Of a stretch of 64,000 bases of DNA, positions 8,948-17,527 are shown piece after piece; position 1 is the stretch's first letter, and the number at the start of each line of letters is the position of its first letter. The DNA lies in assembly GCA_963809965.1 (NCBI GenBank), contig CAWELU010000006.1, positions 248,001-312,000 on the forward strand, read 5' to 3'. The notes below the pieces were generated by a model. It made no database searches and was not told the DNA's origin. It saw only the letters and a list, made by a program, of their open reading frames with translations. This DNA is from CAIWHR01 sp963809965. Its GTDB lineage: Bacteria; Pseudomonadota; Gammaproteobacteria; Burkholderiales; Casimicrobiaceae. The position numbers and the translations under genes are program-made.

Positions 8948-9266
8948 CTTCCTCGGCAGCACTTGAGAGCTCGCGTCGATGGCGATTTCGCGCCGCAACG
9001 ACAGGCGCGATGTGCAACTCGGCAACCAGGCGGCGCTCTGCGGTCACGCGCCAGAACGATGCGAAGAAACTCGTCTCGCCGGCGTAGGCCGGGGCCCCGC
9101 CGTGCTGGCCGGTGGGCGTTCGATAACGGATCGCCACCTGATGCGCTAACGCCGAACGCGATGCGCGGTTTCACTTGCCACGGGGAATCCCCGGGGGACC
9201 GATCGTGCATCCAAACTGTGTGTTTTCCATGGTCACCGTGTAATTCGCATCTTCATCGTGCGCTCG
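8948..9266. other. Intergenic stretch between apaH and a PfkB kinase, with a palindromic element
   Basis: No coding signal is convincing in these 319 bp. A GC-rich segment around 9075-9100 contains ccggcgtaggccgg, a near-palindrome of the kind seen in dispersed extragenic repeats. A minus-strand open frame across it (8877-9137) overlaps apaH and has no recognised family, so it is not called. Confidence 0.4.
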
Positions 9267-10229
9267 TCACCAGAGATAGGTGCCGAACCGATTGTGGTAG
9301 AGCTCGCTGACCCGGTCGCGACTGACCGCGTGGTTCTGGGCGCCGCGGCTCCCTATCTTCAGCGAGCCCAGCGATGCCGCGAGGCGCCCGGTCCGCTCCC
9401 AGTCCCAGGCGTGCGCGATCCCGTAGAGGAGGCCCGCCCGGTAGGCGTCGCCGCAGCCGGTCGGATCGACCAACGCCTCGGGCAACACGGCCGGGATGTC
9501 CAGCGCGCGGCCGTCCACGTGAATCCGCGATCCTTCGGCGCCCAGCGTGACGATCAGCGCATCGACACGCTTCGCGATCGCGTCGAGCGCGAGGCCGGTG
9601 CGCTCGGCGAGCAACCTGCCTTCGTAGTCGTTGACGGCAACATAGGTCGCGGCGTCGATCATCTCGACCAGCTCGGGACCCGAGAACAGGGGCAACCCCT
9701 GGCCGGGGTCGAAGATGAAGGGAATTCCGCCGGTTGCGAACTGCTCGACGTGCGCGCGCATTCCGTCGCGGCCGTCGGGCGCGACGATGCCGAGCCCGAT
9801 GCGATCGACATCACCGACGCGATTCTCGTGCGACGCATTCATCGCGCCGGGATGGAAGGCGGTGATCTGGTTGTCGTCGAGATCGGTGATGATGAACGCC
9901 TGCGCGGTGTACGTTCCGGGCACCGTGCGTACACCGTCGCTCGCGATGCCGAGCGCGGCAAGCCGGTCGCGGTAGGGCGCGCCGTCGTCGCCGAGCGTCG
10001 CCATCACGACCGGATCGCCGCCGAGCGCGGCGAGATTGTAGGCAATATTCCCGGCGCAGCCGCCCCACTCCCGGCGCATCTCGCCGATCTGGAACGATAC
10101 CGAAAGCACGTGCGCCTGGTCGGGAAGGATGTGCCGCGCGAAACGATCGGGAAACACCATGATCGTGTCGTAGGCGAGCGAACCGCAGATGAGACTGCGC
10201 GGGCGGTTCGATGGGAGTCCCTCGTTCAT
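9267..10229 (-). CDS. PfkB-family carbohydrate/nucleoside kinase (adenosine kinase-like)
   Basis: This 320-residue ribokinase-fold kinase phosphorylates a sugar or nucleoside with ATP. PfkB signatures are WGGCAGNIAYNLAALGG near residue 60 and VDPTGCGDAYRAGLLYG near residue 265, where the aspartate of GCGD is the expected catalytic base. The opening SLICGSLAYDTIMVFPDRF resembles betaproteobacterial adenosine-kinase-like members. ATG 10229 (MNEGLPSNRP) was chosen because the longer frame adds only low-complexity residues. The substrate is not certain. It follows the algR-type gene on the same strand after 25 bp and may be cotranscribed. Confidence 0.85.
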   Translation of the reverse strand: MNEGLPSNRPRSLICGSLAYDTIMVFPDRFARHILPDQAHVLSVSFQIGEMRREWGGCAGNIAYNLAALGGDPVVMATLGDDGAPYRDRLAALGIASDGVRTVPGTYTAQAFIITDLDDNQITAFHPGAMNASHENRVGDVDRIGLGIVAPDGRDGMRAHVEQFATGGIPFIFDPGQGLPLFSGPELVEMIDAATYVAVNDYEGRLLAERTGLALDAIAKRVDALIVTLGAEGSRIHVDGRALDIPAVLPEALVDPTGCGDAYRAGLLYGIAHAWDWERTGRLAASLGSLKIGSRGAQNHAVSRDRVSELYHNRFGTYLW

Positions 10230-10254
10230 GTACCGGTTGCTTTCATCGCCGGCG

Positions 10255-11022
10255 TCAGCCGCCGTCGCGGCCGATTTCGCGGACCACGGATTGCTGGCGG
10301 CGGGAAACGGGCAGCGTCTCCTCCACACCCTTCAGCAGCACCTCCCAGTGCGGCTCGCCCTCGTCGCCGACCCGGCGCTCGAAGCCGCGTATGAATTCGC
10401 GCGCGACGAGACAGTTGCGGTGAACGCGGACGAAACGCTCGCCGAATTCCTCCTCCAGCCTGGTCAGCGACTCCTCGAGCAGGAACTCGCGCTCCGCCGT
10501 GCGGATCGTGATGTACTTGAGCTCGGCCTTGAGATAGACGATCTCGTCGATGGGCACGAGCACGACGCGCGAGCGCTCGGTCACCGACAGGAACCGGCGC
10601 GCGGAAGCGGGCAACTTGTCGAGCCGTGCGGCGGAGACCGGCCGCAGCCGCGGCACTTTGGACAGAGCGGCGAGCAGCCGTTGCACGCGCACCGGCTTCA
10701 CCAGATAGTCGACGGCGTTGACCTCGAACGCCTGGAGCGCATGCTCGTTGAATGCGGTCGTGAAGATCACCACCGGTGGCTCGGGCAGCTTGAGCAGATG
10801 GCGCGCGAGCTCGAGTCCGTCCATCTCGGGCATGCGGATGTCGGTCAGGACCAGGTCGGCGCTCACCCTGTGCAGCAAGTCGATCGCCTCCCGGCCGTTG
10901 CCGGCCTCGCCCACGATCGAGAGCGGCAGCGCGCCGGAGCAGTCTTCCAGGAGATCGCGCAGCCGACGACGCGCCGGCGCCTCGTCGTCGACGATCAGCA
11001 CGCGCAGCGGCGGGTCAGCCAC
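10255..11022 (-). CDS. LytTR-family response regulator (AlgR-like)
   Basis: This 255-residue regulator has a receiver domain (VLIVDDEAPARRRL, then the phosphoacceptor aspartate in VLTDIRMPEMDGLELA, and VDYLVKPV) and a C-terminal LytTR DNA-binding domain (RFLSVTERSRVVLVPIDEI through FVRVHRNCLVAREFI). GTG 11022 was chosen because it overlaps the end of the sensor gene by 8 bp, which suggests translational coupling. Partner and location (divergent from argH) match the AlgZ/AlgR arrangement of pseudomonads. Target genes cannot be read from the window. Confidence 0.9.
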   Translation of the reverse strand: MADPPLRVLIVDDEAPARRRLRDLLEDCSGALPLSIVGEAGNGREAIDLLHRVSADLVLTDIRMPEMDGLELARHLLKLPEPPVVIFTTAFNEHALQAFEVNAVDYLVKPVRVQRLLAALSKVPRLRPVSAARLDKLPASARRFLSVTERSRVVLVPIDEIVYLKAELKYITIRTAEREFLLEESLTRLEEEFGERFVRVHRNCLVAREFIRGFERRVGDEGEPHWEVLLKGVEETLPVSRRQQSVVREIGRDGG

Positions 11023-12169
11023 GAGGAAGCTCCCTTGCCGTGCGCGCGAGCGTGCCCGTGGTCCCGGCGATCGCAACGCGACGGACTGCCGAGTGGTCGT
11101 TCCCCCCACGGCGTTCCGCGGGAGCCGTCGCGTCGCCGCTCGGCCGCGGCGCGGGCAACGCCGTCCGGTAGGGCATCCGGATGTGGACCTCGTAGGCATC
11201 CCGCATCACCTTGGACTCGAGAGCTCCTTCGGCGTCGAAGTGCAGCGCGAGCCGCTCGCGAACATTGGCGAGCGCCATCTTGTTGCCCGCATGATGCTCG
11301 CCGCCATTCGCCTGATACGGATTGCGCAGGATTGCGTGCACCTCGCCACCCTTGTAGAAGATGTTGATCGACACCACGCCGGGCGTGCTCGACGGCTCGA
11401 TGCCGTGGTAGATCGCGTTCTCGAGCAGCGGCTGCAGCACGAGTGGGGGCACCAGCGCATCGGCCGGCATGCTGTTCAGATGCCATTCGACCACCAGGCG
11501 ATCGCCCAGGCGCAGCTTCTCCAGCGCGAGATATTCGCGGCACAGCTCGATCTCGTCGGCCAACGGCGCGAGGTCGCGATTGTCGCGCATCAGCACGCGG
11601 AACAGATCGGCCATGTCCTCAAGCGCCGTCTCCGCCCGCTTCGGGTCGGAGCGAACGACCGACAGGACTGCGTTGATGCTGTTGAACAGGAAATGTGGAC
11701 GGATTCGGGCCTGCAGCGCCTGAAGGCGCGCCTCGGCGATTGCCGGCGACAACGCCCTGGCCCGCAACCGGAAGTACCCCAGCAGCCCTCCCACCACGGC
11801 GAGCGACAGGAGGAGATGCCGGACCAGTGTGGCGGGCGGTTCCCGCAACGGGGGGATGAGGAGTGCGTTGAAGGCCGCGCCGGCCGCGACGGTCAGTGCA
11901 GCCACCCCCCATGCCCCGGTCGCATAGGACAGGCGCGAGAGCCACGGCGAGACCAGGTAGAGCAAGGCAAGGGTGAGGATCAGGTGCGGTTCGACAACGG
12001 TCGTCAGCGCGATCCATTCGGCCGGCCATGCGGCAAGCTGCGGCTCGCGGACCAACGCAGCAAGGGCCGCCAGGGCGTTGACCGCGAGCAGGATGCGCAG
12101 CAGCGTGCCGAGATTGCGGAAATCCGGCAGCGCAGGGGCGTCGGAGTTTTGTCTTATAATCGTCCGCAT
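11015..12169 (-). CDS. LytS/AlgZ-type sensor histidine kinase
   Basis: This 384-residue membrane kinase starts at ATG 12169 (MRTIIRQNSDAPALPDF). Its N-terminal 150 residues hold several hydrophobic spans, such as LLRILLAVNALAALAAL and LILTLALLYLVSPWL. The His-kinase region ARIRPHFLFNSINAVLSVV carries the phosphoacceptor histidine. The ATP-binding part shows LVLQPLLENAIYHGIEP and NKMALANVRERLALHF. It overlaps the response-regulator gene by 8 bp and is divergent from argH. This is the algZ-argH neighbourhood known in Pseudomonas. The signal sensed is unknown. Confidence 0.9.
   Translation of the reverse strand: MRTIIRQNSDAPALPDFRNLGTLLRILLAVNALAALAALVREPQLAAWPAEWIALTTVVEPHLILTLALLYLVSPWLSRLSYATGAWGVAALTVAAGAAFNALLIPPLREPPATLVRHLLLSLAVVGGLLGYFRLRARALSPAIAEARLQALQARIRPHFLFNSINAVLSVVRSDPKRAETALEDMADLFRVLMRDNRDLAPLADEIELCREYLALEKLRLGDRLVVEWHLNSMPADALVPPLVLQPLLENAIYHGIEPSSTPGVVSINIFYKGGEVHAILRNPYQANGGEHHAGNKMALANVRERLALHFDAEGALESKVMRDAYEVHIRMPYRTALPAPRPSGDATAPAERRGGNDHSAVRRVAIAGTTGTLARTARELPRG
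12155..12160 (+). promoter_or_regulatory. Probable -10 element for argH
   Basis: TATAAT on the plus strand lies about 210 bp before the argH ATG, just inside the 5' end of the divergent kinase gene. No clear -35 is present, so the assignment is tentative. Confidence 0.35.
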
Positions 12170-12369
12170 ATCGAAAACGGGACGCAAGCTTCGTGCCGGA
12201 AAACCTTCCGGACGACCGAGCGAATGCCGGTAACGGGTGTTCGCATTGTCGGCAAGCGTCGTGGACGAGGCAAGCCAAGCCCGCAGCCGGTGCGGAATCC
12301 CCTGTCTCGGTCGCCCTTTCGACTCCGCACCGCCCACCCGATTCGCCGGCAACGCGTTCCCCGATTGTC

Positions 12370-13806
12370 ATGGCCGACCCAGAACCCCCGCCGGACGTCC
12401 CGCCTGCCGGCACCTGGTCCGGTCGCTTCACCGAACCGGTCGCCGAGCGCGTCAAGCGCTACACGTCGTCGGTCGATTTCGACCGCCGCCTGGCAGTGGC
12501 CGACATCGCAGGTTCCCTGGCACACGCGCGGATGCTCGGCGCAACGGGCGTGCTCAGCCGGGATGATCTCGATGCGATCGAACGCGGGATGGAAACGATC
12601 CGCGGCGAGATCGCGCACGGCGTGTTCGAGTGGTCGCGTGATGACGAGGACGTCCACCTCAATATCGAGAGGCGGCTGACCGCCCTCGTCGGCGACGCCG
12701 GGAAGCGGTTGCATACCGGACGCTCGCGCAACGACCAGGTCGCGACCGACCTGCGGCTGTGGCTGCGGGGCGAAATCGACGCCTTGGCCGGTCAGCTGAA
12801 GCTTTTCCGGCGCGCGCTCATCGATCTCGCCGAGGTGCACGCGGAAACGATCATGCCTGGCTTCACCCACCTGCAGGTCGCGCAGCCGGTGACCTTCGGG
12901 CACCACCTGCTCGCCTACGACGCAATGCTCGCGCGCGACGTCGAGCGCTTTGGCGATTGCCGCCGTCGCGTCAACCGGCTGCCGCTGGGAAGTGCGGCGC
13001 TCGCCGGCACGAGTTTCCCCATCGACCGTGCGCGGGTCGCCAGGGAGCTTGGGTTTGAGGAGCTGTGCCCGAACTCGCTGGATGCGGTCGCCGACCGCGA
13101 CTTCGCGATCGAGTTCGCGGCCGCCGCTACGCTCGTGATGGTGCACCTGTCCCGCTTCGCGGAGGAGCTGGTGCTTTGGACGAGCCCGCGCTTCGCCTTC
13201 GTCCGGCTGGCGGACCGCTTCTGCACCGGCAGCTCGATCATGCCGCAAAAAAGGAATCCCGATGTTCCCGAGCTGGTGCGCGGGAAGACCGGCCGGGTGG
13301 CCGGAAGCCTGATGGGACTCCTGTTGCTGATGAAGGGGCAGCCGCTCGCGTACAACAAGGACAACCAGGAAGACAAGGAACCGCTGTTCGACATCGTCGA
13401 CACGCTGTCCGACACGCTCGCCATCATGACCGACCTCGTGGCCACGGGCATCGCGGTCGATGCGGCCCGGATGCGCGCGGCGGCGAGCGAGGGTTTCGCG
13501 ACGGCGACCGACCTCGCCGATTACCTCGCCCGCAAGGGGGTTCCGTTCCGCGATGCCCACGAAGCCGTCGCCCGCGCCGTGCGTCGGGCCGAACAGCAAG
13601 GTTGCGACCTGTCCGGGCTCTCCCTTGCCGAATTGCAGGGCTATGCGTCCGTGATCGACGATGACGTTTACTCGGTCCTCACCCTCGAGGGATCGATCGC
13701 GAGCCGCGACCACCCTGGCGGCACGGCGCCGGGGCAAGTTCGCGCCGCGATCGCGGCGGCGCGCGCCGCGCTCGATGCGCAACCCGAATCGTTTCCCGCG
13801 AAGTGA
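12370..13806 (+). CDS. argH: Argininosuccinate lyase
   Basis: ArgH splits argininosuccinate into arginine and fumarate, the last step of arginine synthesis. The 478-residue protein has the N-terminal WSGRFTEPVAERVKRY, the SSVDFDRRLAVADIAGSLAH block, the HTGRSRNDQVATDLRLW motif and the superfamily signature GSSIMPQKRNPDVPELVRGK. ATG 12370 gives only a short extension before the conserved start. Upstream in-frame codons from 12193 are not conserved-looking. argC lies 3 kb downstream and argA begins at the right edge, but the three are not one operon. Confidence 0.95.
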   Translation: MADPEPPPDVPPAGTWSGRFTEPVAERVKRYTSSVDFDRRLAVADIAGSLAHARMLGATGVLSRDDLDAIERGMETIRGEIAHGVFEWSRDDEDVHLNIERRLTALVGDAGKRLHTGRSRNDQVATDLRLWLRGEIDALAGQLKLFRRALIDLAEVHAETIMPGFTHLQVAQPVTFGHHLLAYDAMLARDVERFGDCRRRVNRLPLGSAALAGTSFPIDRARVARELGFEELCPNSLDAVADRDFAIEFAAAATLVMVHLSRFAEELVLWTSPRFAFVRLADRFCTGSSIMPQKRNPDVPELVRGKTGRVAGSLMGLLLLMKGQPLAYNKDNQEDKEPLFDIVDTLSDTLAIMTDLVATGIAVDAARMRAAASEGFATATDLADYLARKGVPFRDAHEAVARAVRRAEQQGCDLSGLSLAELQGYASVIDDDVYSVLTLEGSIASRDHPGGTAPGQVRAAIAAARAALDAQPESFPAK

Positions 13807-13892
13807 GCGAAGCGGGTCGTCGCGCTGCAGAGCGCACCGGCGCGGCGAGAACCTGAATCCCCTGCGCAAGGGACGAACGAAAGGCAGACGAA

Positions 13893-14771
13893 ATGGAGCC
13901 GAAAAGCATTGCATTCCTCGGTCTCGGGGTGATGGGATTCCCCATGGCGGGACACCTCGCCAAGGCCGGACACCGCGTGACCGTGTACAACCGGACGCCC
14001 GACAAGGCAGCCCGCTGGGTTGCGCAACATGGGGGCGCGAGCGCTCCGACGCCCGCGGCAGCCGTCGCTGGGGCGGAATTCGTGATGATGTGCGTCGGCA
14101 ACGACGATGACGTGCGCGCCGTGGTCCTGGGTGCCGGCGGCGCGCTGTCCGCGATGCGCGCGGGAACGGTGCTGACCGATCACACGACGGCCTCGGCGCA
14201 GATCGCCCGCGAGATTCACGCGGCTGCAAGGGGCACGAGTGTCGGATTCCTCGACGCGCCGGTTTCCGGCGGCCAGGCGGGCGCCGAAAACGGAAAGCTC
14301 ACGATCATGGTTGGCGGCGATGCGTCCGATTTCGCGCGCACCGAAGGCGTTCTCGCACATTACGCCCGCGCCGTGACCTTGATGGGCGGGCCGGGCAGCG
14401 GTCAGTTGACGAAGATGATGAACCAGATCTCGATCGCGGGCCTGGTTCAGGCGCTCGCGGAAGGAATCAACTTTGCGGCCAAGGCGGGGCTCGACGTCGA
14501 GCGCGCCCTCGATGTGATCAGCAAAGGCGCTGCCCAGTCGTGGCAGATGGAAAATCGGGGGCGCACGATGGCAGCCGACAAGTTCGATTTCGGTTTTGCC
14601 GTCGATTGGATGCGCAAGGACCTGGCGCTCTGCCTCGCCGAGGCGAGGGCCAACGGCGCGGCACTGCCGGTGACGGCACTGGTCGACCAATTCTATTCCC
14701 GCGTGCAGGCGCAAGGCGGAGGCCGGTGGGACTCGTCGAGCCTGATTCGCGTGCTGCGCGAATCGCGGTGA
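13893..14771 (+). CDS. NAD(P)-dependent beta-hydroxyacid dehydrogenase
   Basis: This 292-residue enzyme of the 3-hydroxyisobutyrate dehydrogenase family oxidises or reduces small beta-hydroxyacids. The Rossmann motif IAFLGLGVMGFPMAGHLA is at the N-terminus. The substrate signature is LDAPVSGGQAGAENGKL. The catalytic lysine lies in GSGQLTKMMNQ (about residue 172). FDFGFAVDWMRKDLALCL fits the C-terminal helical domain. AAAGG lies about 10 bp before the ATG. 2-hydroxy-3-oxopropionate reductase, 3-hydroxyisobutyrate dehydrogenase and a GLYR-type reductase are all possible, and the substrate is unresolved. Confidence 0.9.
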   Translation: MEPKSIAFLGLGVMGFPMAGHLAKAGHRVTVYNRTPDKAARWVAQHGGASAPTPAAAVAGAEFVMMCVGNDDDVRAVVLGAGGALSAMRAGTVLTDHTTASAQIAREIHAAARGTSVGFLDAPVSGGQAGAENGKLTIMVGGDASDFARTEGVLAHYARAVTLMGGPGSGQLTKMMNQISIAGLVQALAEGINFAAKAGLDVERALDVISKGAAQSWQMENRGRTMAADKFDFGFAVDWMRKDLALCLAEARANGAALPVTALVDQFYSRVQAQGGGRWDSSSLIRVLRESR

Positions 14772-14792
14772 TGCCCGAGGCCGCCAGGGGAG

Positions 14793-15233
14793 TCAGGTCG
14801 TCGGCACCGGCACTCGATCGCCCTCGACCATCGTGATGTCGAACGTGATCTCGGCGGTCTTGGCAAGCATCAGCGTGGCCGAGCAGTATTTGTCCTTCGA
14901 CAGCTTCACTGCGCGCTCCACCTGCCGCGCATCGAGGCCACGGCCCGCAACCGCATAGGTGAGATGGATCCTGGTGAACACCCGGGGCGCAACGGGCGCG
15001 CGCTCGGCGCTGGCATCGACCACACAATCCGCGACCGGCTGCCGTGCCTTCTTCAGGATCGCCACGACGTCGAACGCCGTACAGGCGGCCATGCCGAGCA
15101 GCAACAACTCCATTGGCCGCAGCCCGACGTTACGTCCGCCTTGCTCCGGCGGCCCGTCGATGACCACCGAGTGACCGCTGCCGCCTTCACCGACGAAGCT
15201 GACGCCCTCGACCCACTTTATCCTGACCTTCAT
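14793..15233 (-). CDS. OsmC-family protein (peroxide/thiol stress type)
   Basis: This 146-residue protein has the OsmC fold pattern: a GLRPMELLLLGMAACTAFDVV segment with the first conserved cysteine, and a second in KLSKDKYCSATLML. OsmC/YhfA proteins reduce organic hydroperoxides through these two cysteines, or act as less-characterised thiol proteins. The YhfA-like subgroup fits best (MKVRIKWVEGVSFVGEGGSG start), and its substrate is not established. It stands alone on the minus strand between two plus-strand units. Confidence 0.88.
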   Translation of the reverse strand: MKVRIKWVEGVSFVGEGGSGHSVVIDGPPEQGGRNVGLRPMELLLLGMAACTAFDVVAILKKARQPVADCVVDASAERAPVAPRVFTRIHLTYAVAGRGLDARQVERAVKLSKDKYCSATLMLAKTAEITFDITMVEGDRVPVPTT

Positions 15234-15421
15234 TCGAGCCTTCCGTGCGTTGCGCCGTCCGCTGCGCTGGCTTCAACGCGTAATTGTCGCCGATCCGGCC
15301 GCGGGCAGCCGGCCCGGGGCGTTAGTCGGCCCTTGCTCAGGATCGAAAGGGGCCAGGGTCGCAATTTCCACGGGACGACGTGGACCCCGAGGGCAGCCGC
15401 GATGCGCGCGATCGGCGAACG

Positions 15422-15451
15422 TTGACCCAGGGCACGAAAATCGATTATCAT
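15422..15451 (+). promoter_or_regulatory. Promoter of rplM-rpsI
   Basis: TTGACC (15422-15427) and TATCAT (15446-15451) are 18 bp apart and end 38 bp before the rplM ATG. The spacing and AT-rich -10 region fit a sigma-70 promoter. Confidence 0.5.
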
Positions 15452-15489
15452 TTAAGACTTTGCTGATTCGACTCTACCCGGAACTGCCG

Positions 15490-15918
15490 ATGAAGACCTA
15501 TTCCGCCAAGCCGCAGGACATCACGCGGGATTGGTTCGTGGTCGATGCCACGGACAAGGTGCTGGGCCGCCTTGCGAGCCAGATCGCGCTACGCCTTCGC
15601 GGCAAACACAAGGCGATCTACACGCCGCACGTGGACACCGGCGATTTCATCGTCGTGACCAACGTGGAGAAGATCCGCGTCACCGGCAACAAGGCGGAGG
15701 ACAAGCTCTACCACCGCCACAGCGGCTATCCGGGCGGCATCTCGACCACGAGCTTCGCGAAACTGCAGGCGCGCTTTCCTGACCGTGCGCTGCAGAAGGC
15801 CGTGAAGGGCATGTTGCCCAAGGGCCCGCTCGGCTACAAGATGTTGAAGAAACTCAAGTGCTACGCGGGTGCCGCGCATCCGCATTCGGCGCAGCAACCC
15901 AAGACGCTTTCCATCTGA
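15490..15918 (+). CDS. rplM: 50S ribosomal protein L13
   Basis: The 142-residue product matches L13 from end to end (MKTYSAKPQDITRDW, VLGRLASQIALRLRGKHK, HSGYPGGI, AVKGMLPKGPLGYKML and the HPHSAQQPK tail). L13 binds 23S rRNA early in 50S assembly. ATG 15490 is the family start, and the longer open frame upstream is not conserved. It is followed by rpsI after 5 bp, the standard L13-S9 operon. Confidence 0.98.
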   Translation: MKTYSAKPQDITRDWFVVDATDKVLGRLASQIALRLRGKHKAIYTPHVDTGDFIVVTNVEKIRVTGNKAEDKLYHRHSGYPGGISTTSFAKLQARFPDRALQKAVKGMLPKGPLGYKMLKKLKCYAGAAHPHSAQQPKTLSI

Positions 15919-15923
15919 CCGTC

Positions 15924-16316
15924 ATGATCGGCAACTACTATTACGGAACCGGACGTCGCAAGAGCGCGGTCGCGCGTGTCTTCCTGAAGAAGGGCACGGG
16001 CCGCATCGTGGTCAACGAGAAGCCCGCCGACGAGTTCTTTTCCCGGGACACGGGCCGCATGGTGATCCGCCAGCCGTTGAAACTCACCAACCACGAAGCG
16101 ACGTTCGACATCATGATCAACGTCGCAGGCGGCGGCGAATCGGGTCAGGCCGGCGCCGTCCGGCACGGCATCACCCGTGCGCTGATCGACTACGACGCGC
16201 AGCTGAAACCGACGCTGTCGAAGGCCGGCCTCGTCACCCGCGACGCGCGCGAGGTGGAGCGCAAGAAGGTCGGCCTCCACAAGGCGCGTCGTCGGAAGCA
16301 GTTCTCGAAGCGCTGA
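15924..16316 (+). CDS. rpsI: 30S ribosomal protein S9
   Basis: The 130-residue product is a full S9 (YYYGTGRRKSAVARVFLKKG, GQAGAVRHGITRALIDYD) and ends KKVGLHKARRRKQFSKR, whose basic tail reaches the P-site tRNA. It is the second gene of the rplM-rpsI operon, and a strong intrinsic terminator follows 21 bp after the stop. Confidence 0.98.
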   Translation: MIGNYYYGTGRRKSAVARVFLKKGTGRIVVNEKPADEFFSRDTGRMVIRQPLKLTNHEATFDIMINVAGGGESGQAGAVRHGITRALIDYDAQLKPTLSKAGLVTRDAREVERKKVGLHKARRRKQFSKR

Positions 16317-16337
16317 CGCACGTCGACGCCCGAGGAC

Positions 16338-16364
16338 AAAAGGCCGCCGATCCGGCGGCCTTTT
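16338..16364 (+). terminator. Terminator after rpsI
   Basis: The perfect stem AAAAGGCCGCC / GGCGGCCTTTT with a 5-nt loop forms an A-rich/U-rich hairpin that can end transcription of the L13-S9 operon. Confidence 0.85.
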
Positions 16365-16368
16365 GCAT

Positions 16369-16411
16369 TGACGGATTCGACTTCGGCATTGTCGGATTCG
16401 ACTTCGCCGGT
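16369..16411. repeat. Short tandem repeat after the rpsI terminator
   Basis: Two adjacent copies of a 21-bp unit containing CGGATTCGACTTCG differ at a few bases. They lie between the terminator and the argC promoter region. No function is evident. Confidence 0.5.
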
Positions 16412-16455
16412 CGGCGGCTTCCCATACCAATGTCATAGGCGGACGCTCGCGGTGC

Positions 16456-16461
16456 TAGAAT
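16456..16461 (+). promoter_or_regulatory. Probable -10 element for argC
   Basis: TAGAAT in the context GCTAGAATCG lies 26 bp before the argC ATG. The placement is right for a promoter with a short leader. Confidence 0.5.
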
Positions 16462-16486
16462 CGCCCGACCTGCCGAAGAGGCGACC

Positions 16487-17518
16487 ATGATCAAGATCGG
16501 CATTGTGGGCGGCACCGGCTACACCGGCGTCGAATTGCTGCGCCTGCTCGCCGAACATCCGCAGGCGAGCGTGCAAACGATCACCTCCCGCAAGGACGCG
16601 GGAACCAGGGTTGCCGACATGTTCCCGAGCCTGCGGCGCAAGTACGCGCAGGCGTTCGTGGACCCGTCGGCCGTGGACCTGCGGTCGTGCGACGTAGTCT
16701 TTTTCGCTACCCCGCATGGCGTCGCAATGGCGCAGGCACGCGAGCTTCTGGCGGCCGGGGTGAAGGTCATCGATCTAGCGGCCGACTTCCGCCTCAGGGA
16801 TCCCGCAGTTTTCGAGCAATGGTACGGGATGCCGCACGCGTGCCCGGATCTCCTGGCGGAATCCGTTTACGGACTGCCGGAATTGCACCGCGACGCGATC
16901 CGCGGCGCCCGGATCGTCGGCAACCCGGGTTGCTACCCGACCGCCGTGCAGCTCGGCTTCCTGCCGCTTCTCGAGGCCGGCATCGTCGACAGCGCGCACC
17001 TGATCGCCGACTGCAAGTCCGGCGTTTCGGGCGCCGGACGCAAGGAGGAGATGGGCCTTCTGTTCTCGGAAGCGGCCGACAATTTCAAGGCGTACGGCGT
17101 CAAGGGCCATCGGCACCATCCCGAGATCGTCCAGGGACTCGCTGCCGCGAGCAGATCGCCGGTGCGCCTCGTCTTCACGCCGCACCTGACGCCGATGATT
17201 CGCGGCATCCATGCGACCCTCTACGCGCGGCTCACCGACCCCGGGGTCGACCTGCAGTCGCTCTACGAGGAACGTTACGCGGGCGAGCCATTCGTCGACA
17301 TCATGCCGCCGGGCTCCACGCCCGACACGCGCTCGGTCCGCGCGGCGAACGTATGCCGGATCGCGATCCACCGGCCGCAGGGGGGCGACATCGCGTTGGT
17401 GCTCGCGGTCGAGGACAATCTGGTCAAGGGGGCCGCCGGCCAGGCCATCCAGAACATGAACCTGCTCTTCCGGTTGCCGGAGACCACGGGGCTCACGGCG
17501 CTGCCAGTGCTGCCTTAG
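16487..17518 (+). CDS. argC: N-acetyl-gamma-glutamyl-phosphate reductase
   Basis: ArgC reduces N-acetylglutamyl phosphate to the semialdehyde with NADPH, step three of arginine synthesis. The 343-residue protein has the nucleotide motif IGIVGGTGYTGVELLRLL, FFATPHGVAM, the active-site cysteine in VGNPGCYPTAVQLGF (about residue 148) and KGHRHHPEIVQ. Length and motifs match the common type 1 ArgC. The DUF6776 gene follows after 9 bp and is likely cotranscribed. Confidence 0.96.
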   Translation: MIKIGIVGGTGYTGVELLRLLAEHPQASVQTITSRKDAGTRVADMFPSLRRKYAQAFVDPSAVDLRSCDVVFFATPHGVAMAQARELLAAGVKVIDLAADFRLRDPAVFEQWYGMPHACPDLLAESVYGLPELHRDAIRGARIVGNPGCYPTAVQLGFLPLLEAGIVDSAHLIADCKSGVSGAGRKEEMGLLFSEAADNFKAYGVKGHRHHPEIVQGLAAASRSPVRLVFTPHLTPMIRGIHATLYARLTDPGVDLQSLYEERYAGEPFVDIMPPGSTPDTRSVRAANVCRIAIHRPQGGDIALVLAVEDNLVKGAAGQAIQNMNLLFRLPETTGLTALPVLP

Positions 17519-17527
17519 GATCGCGCT

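Noticed and set aside
8877..9137. An 86-codon minus-strand frame after apaH
   Set aside because: It overlaps the end of apaH and an extragenic palindrome and has no recognised domain.
12154..14229. A 691-codon minus-strand frame opposite argH
   Set aside because: No family match, and argH with its full signature is on the other strand.
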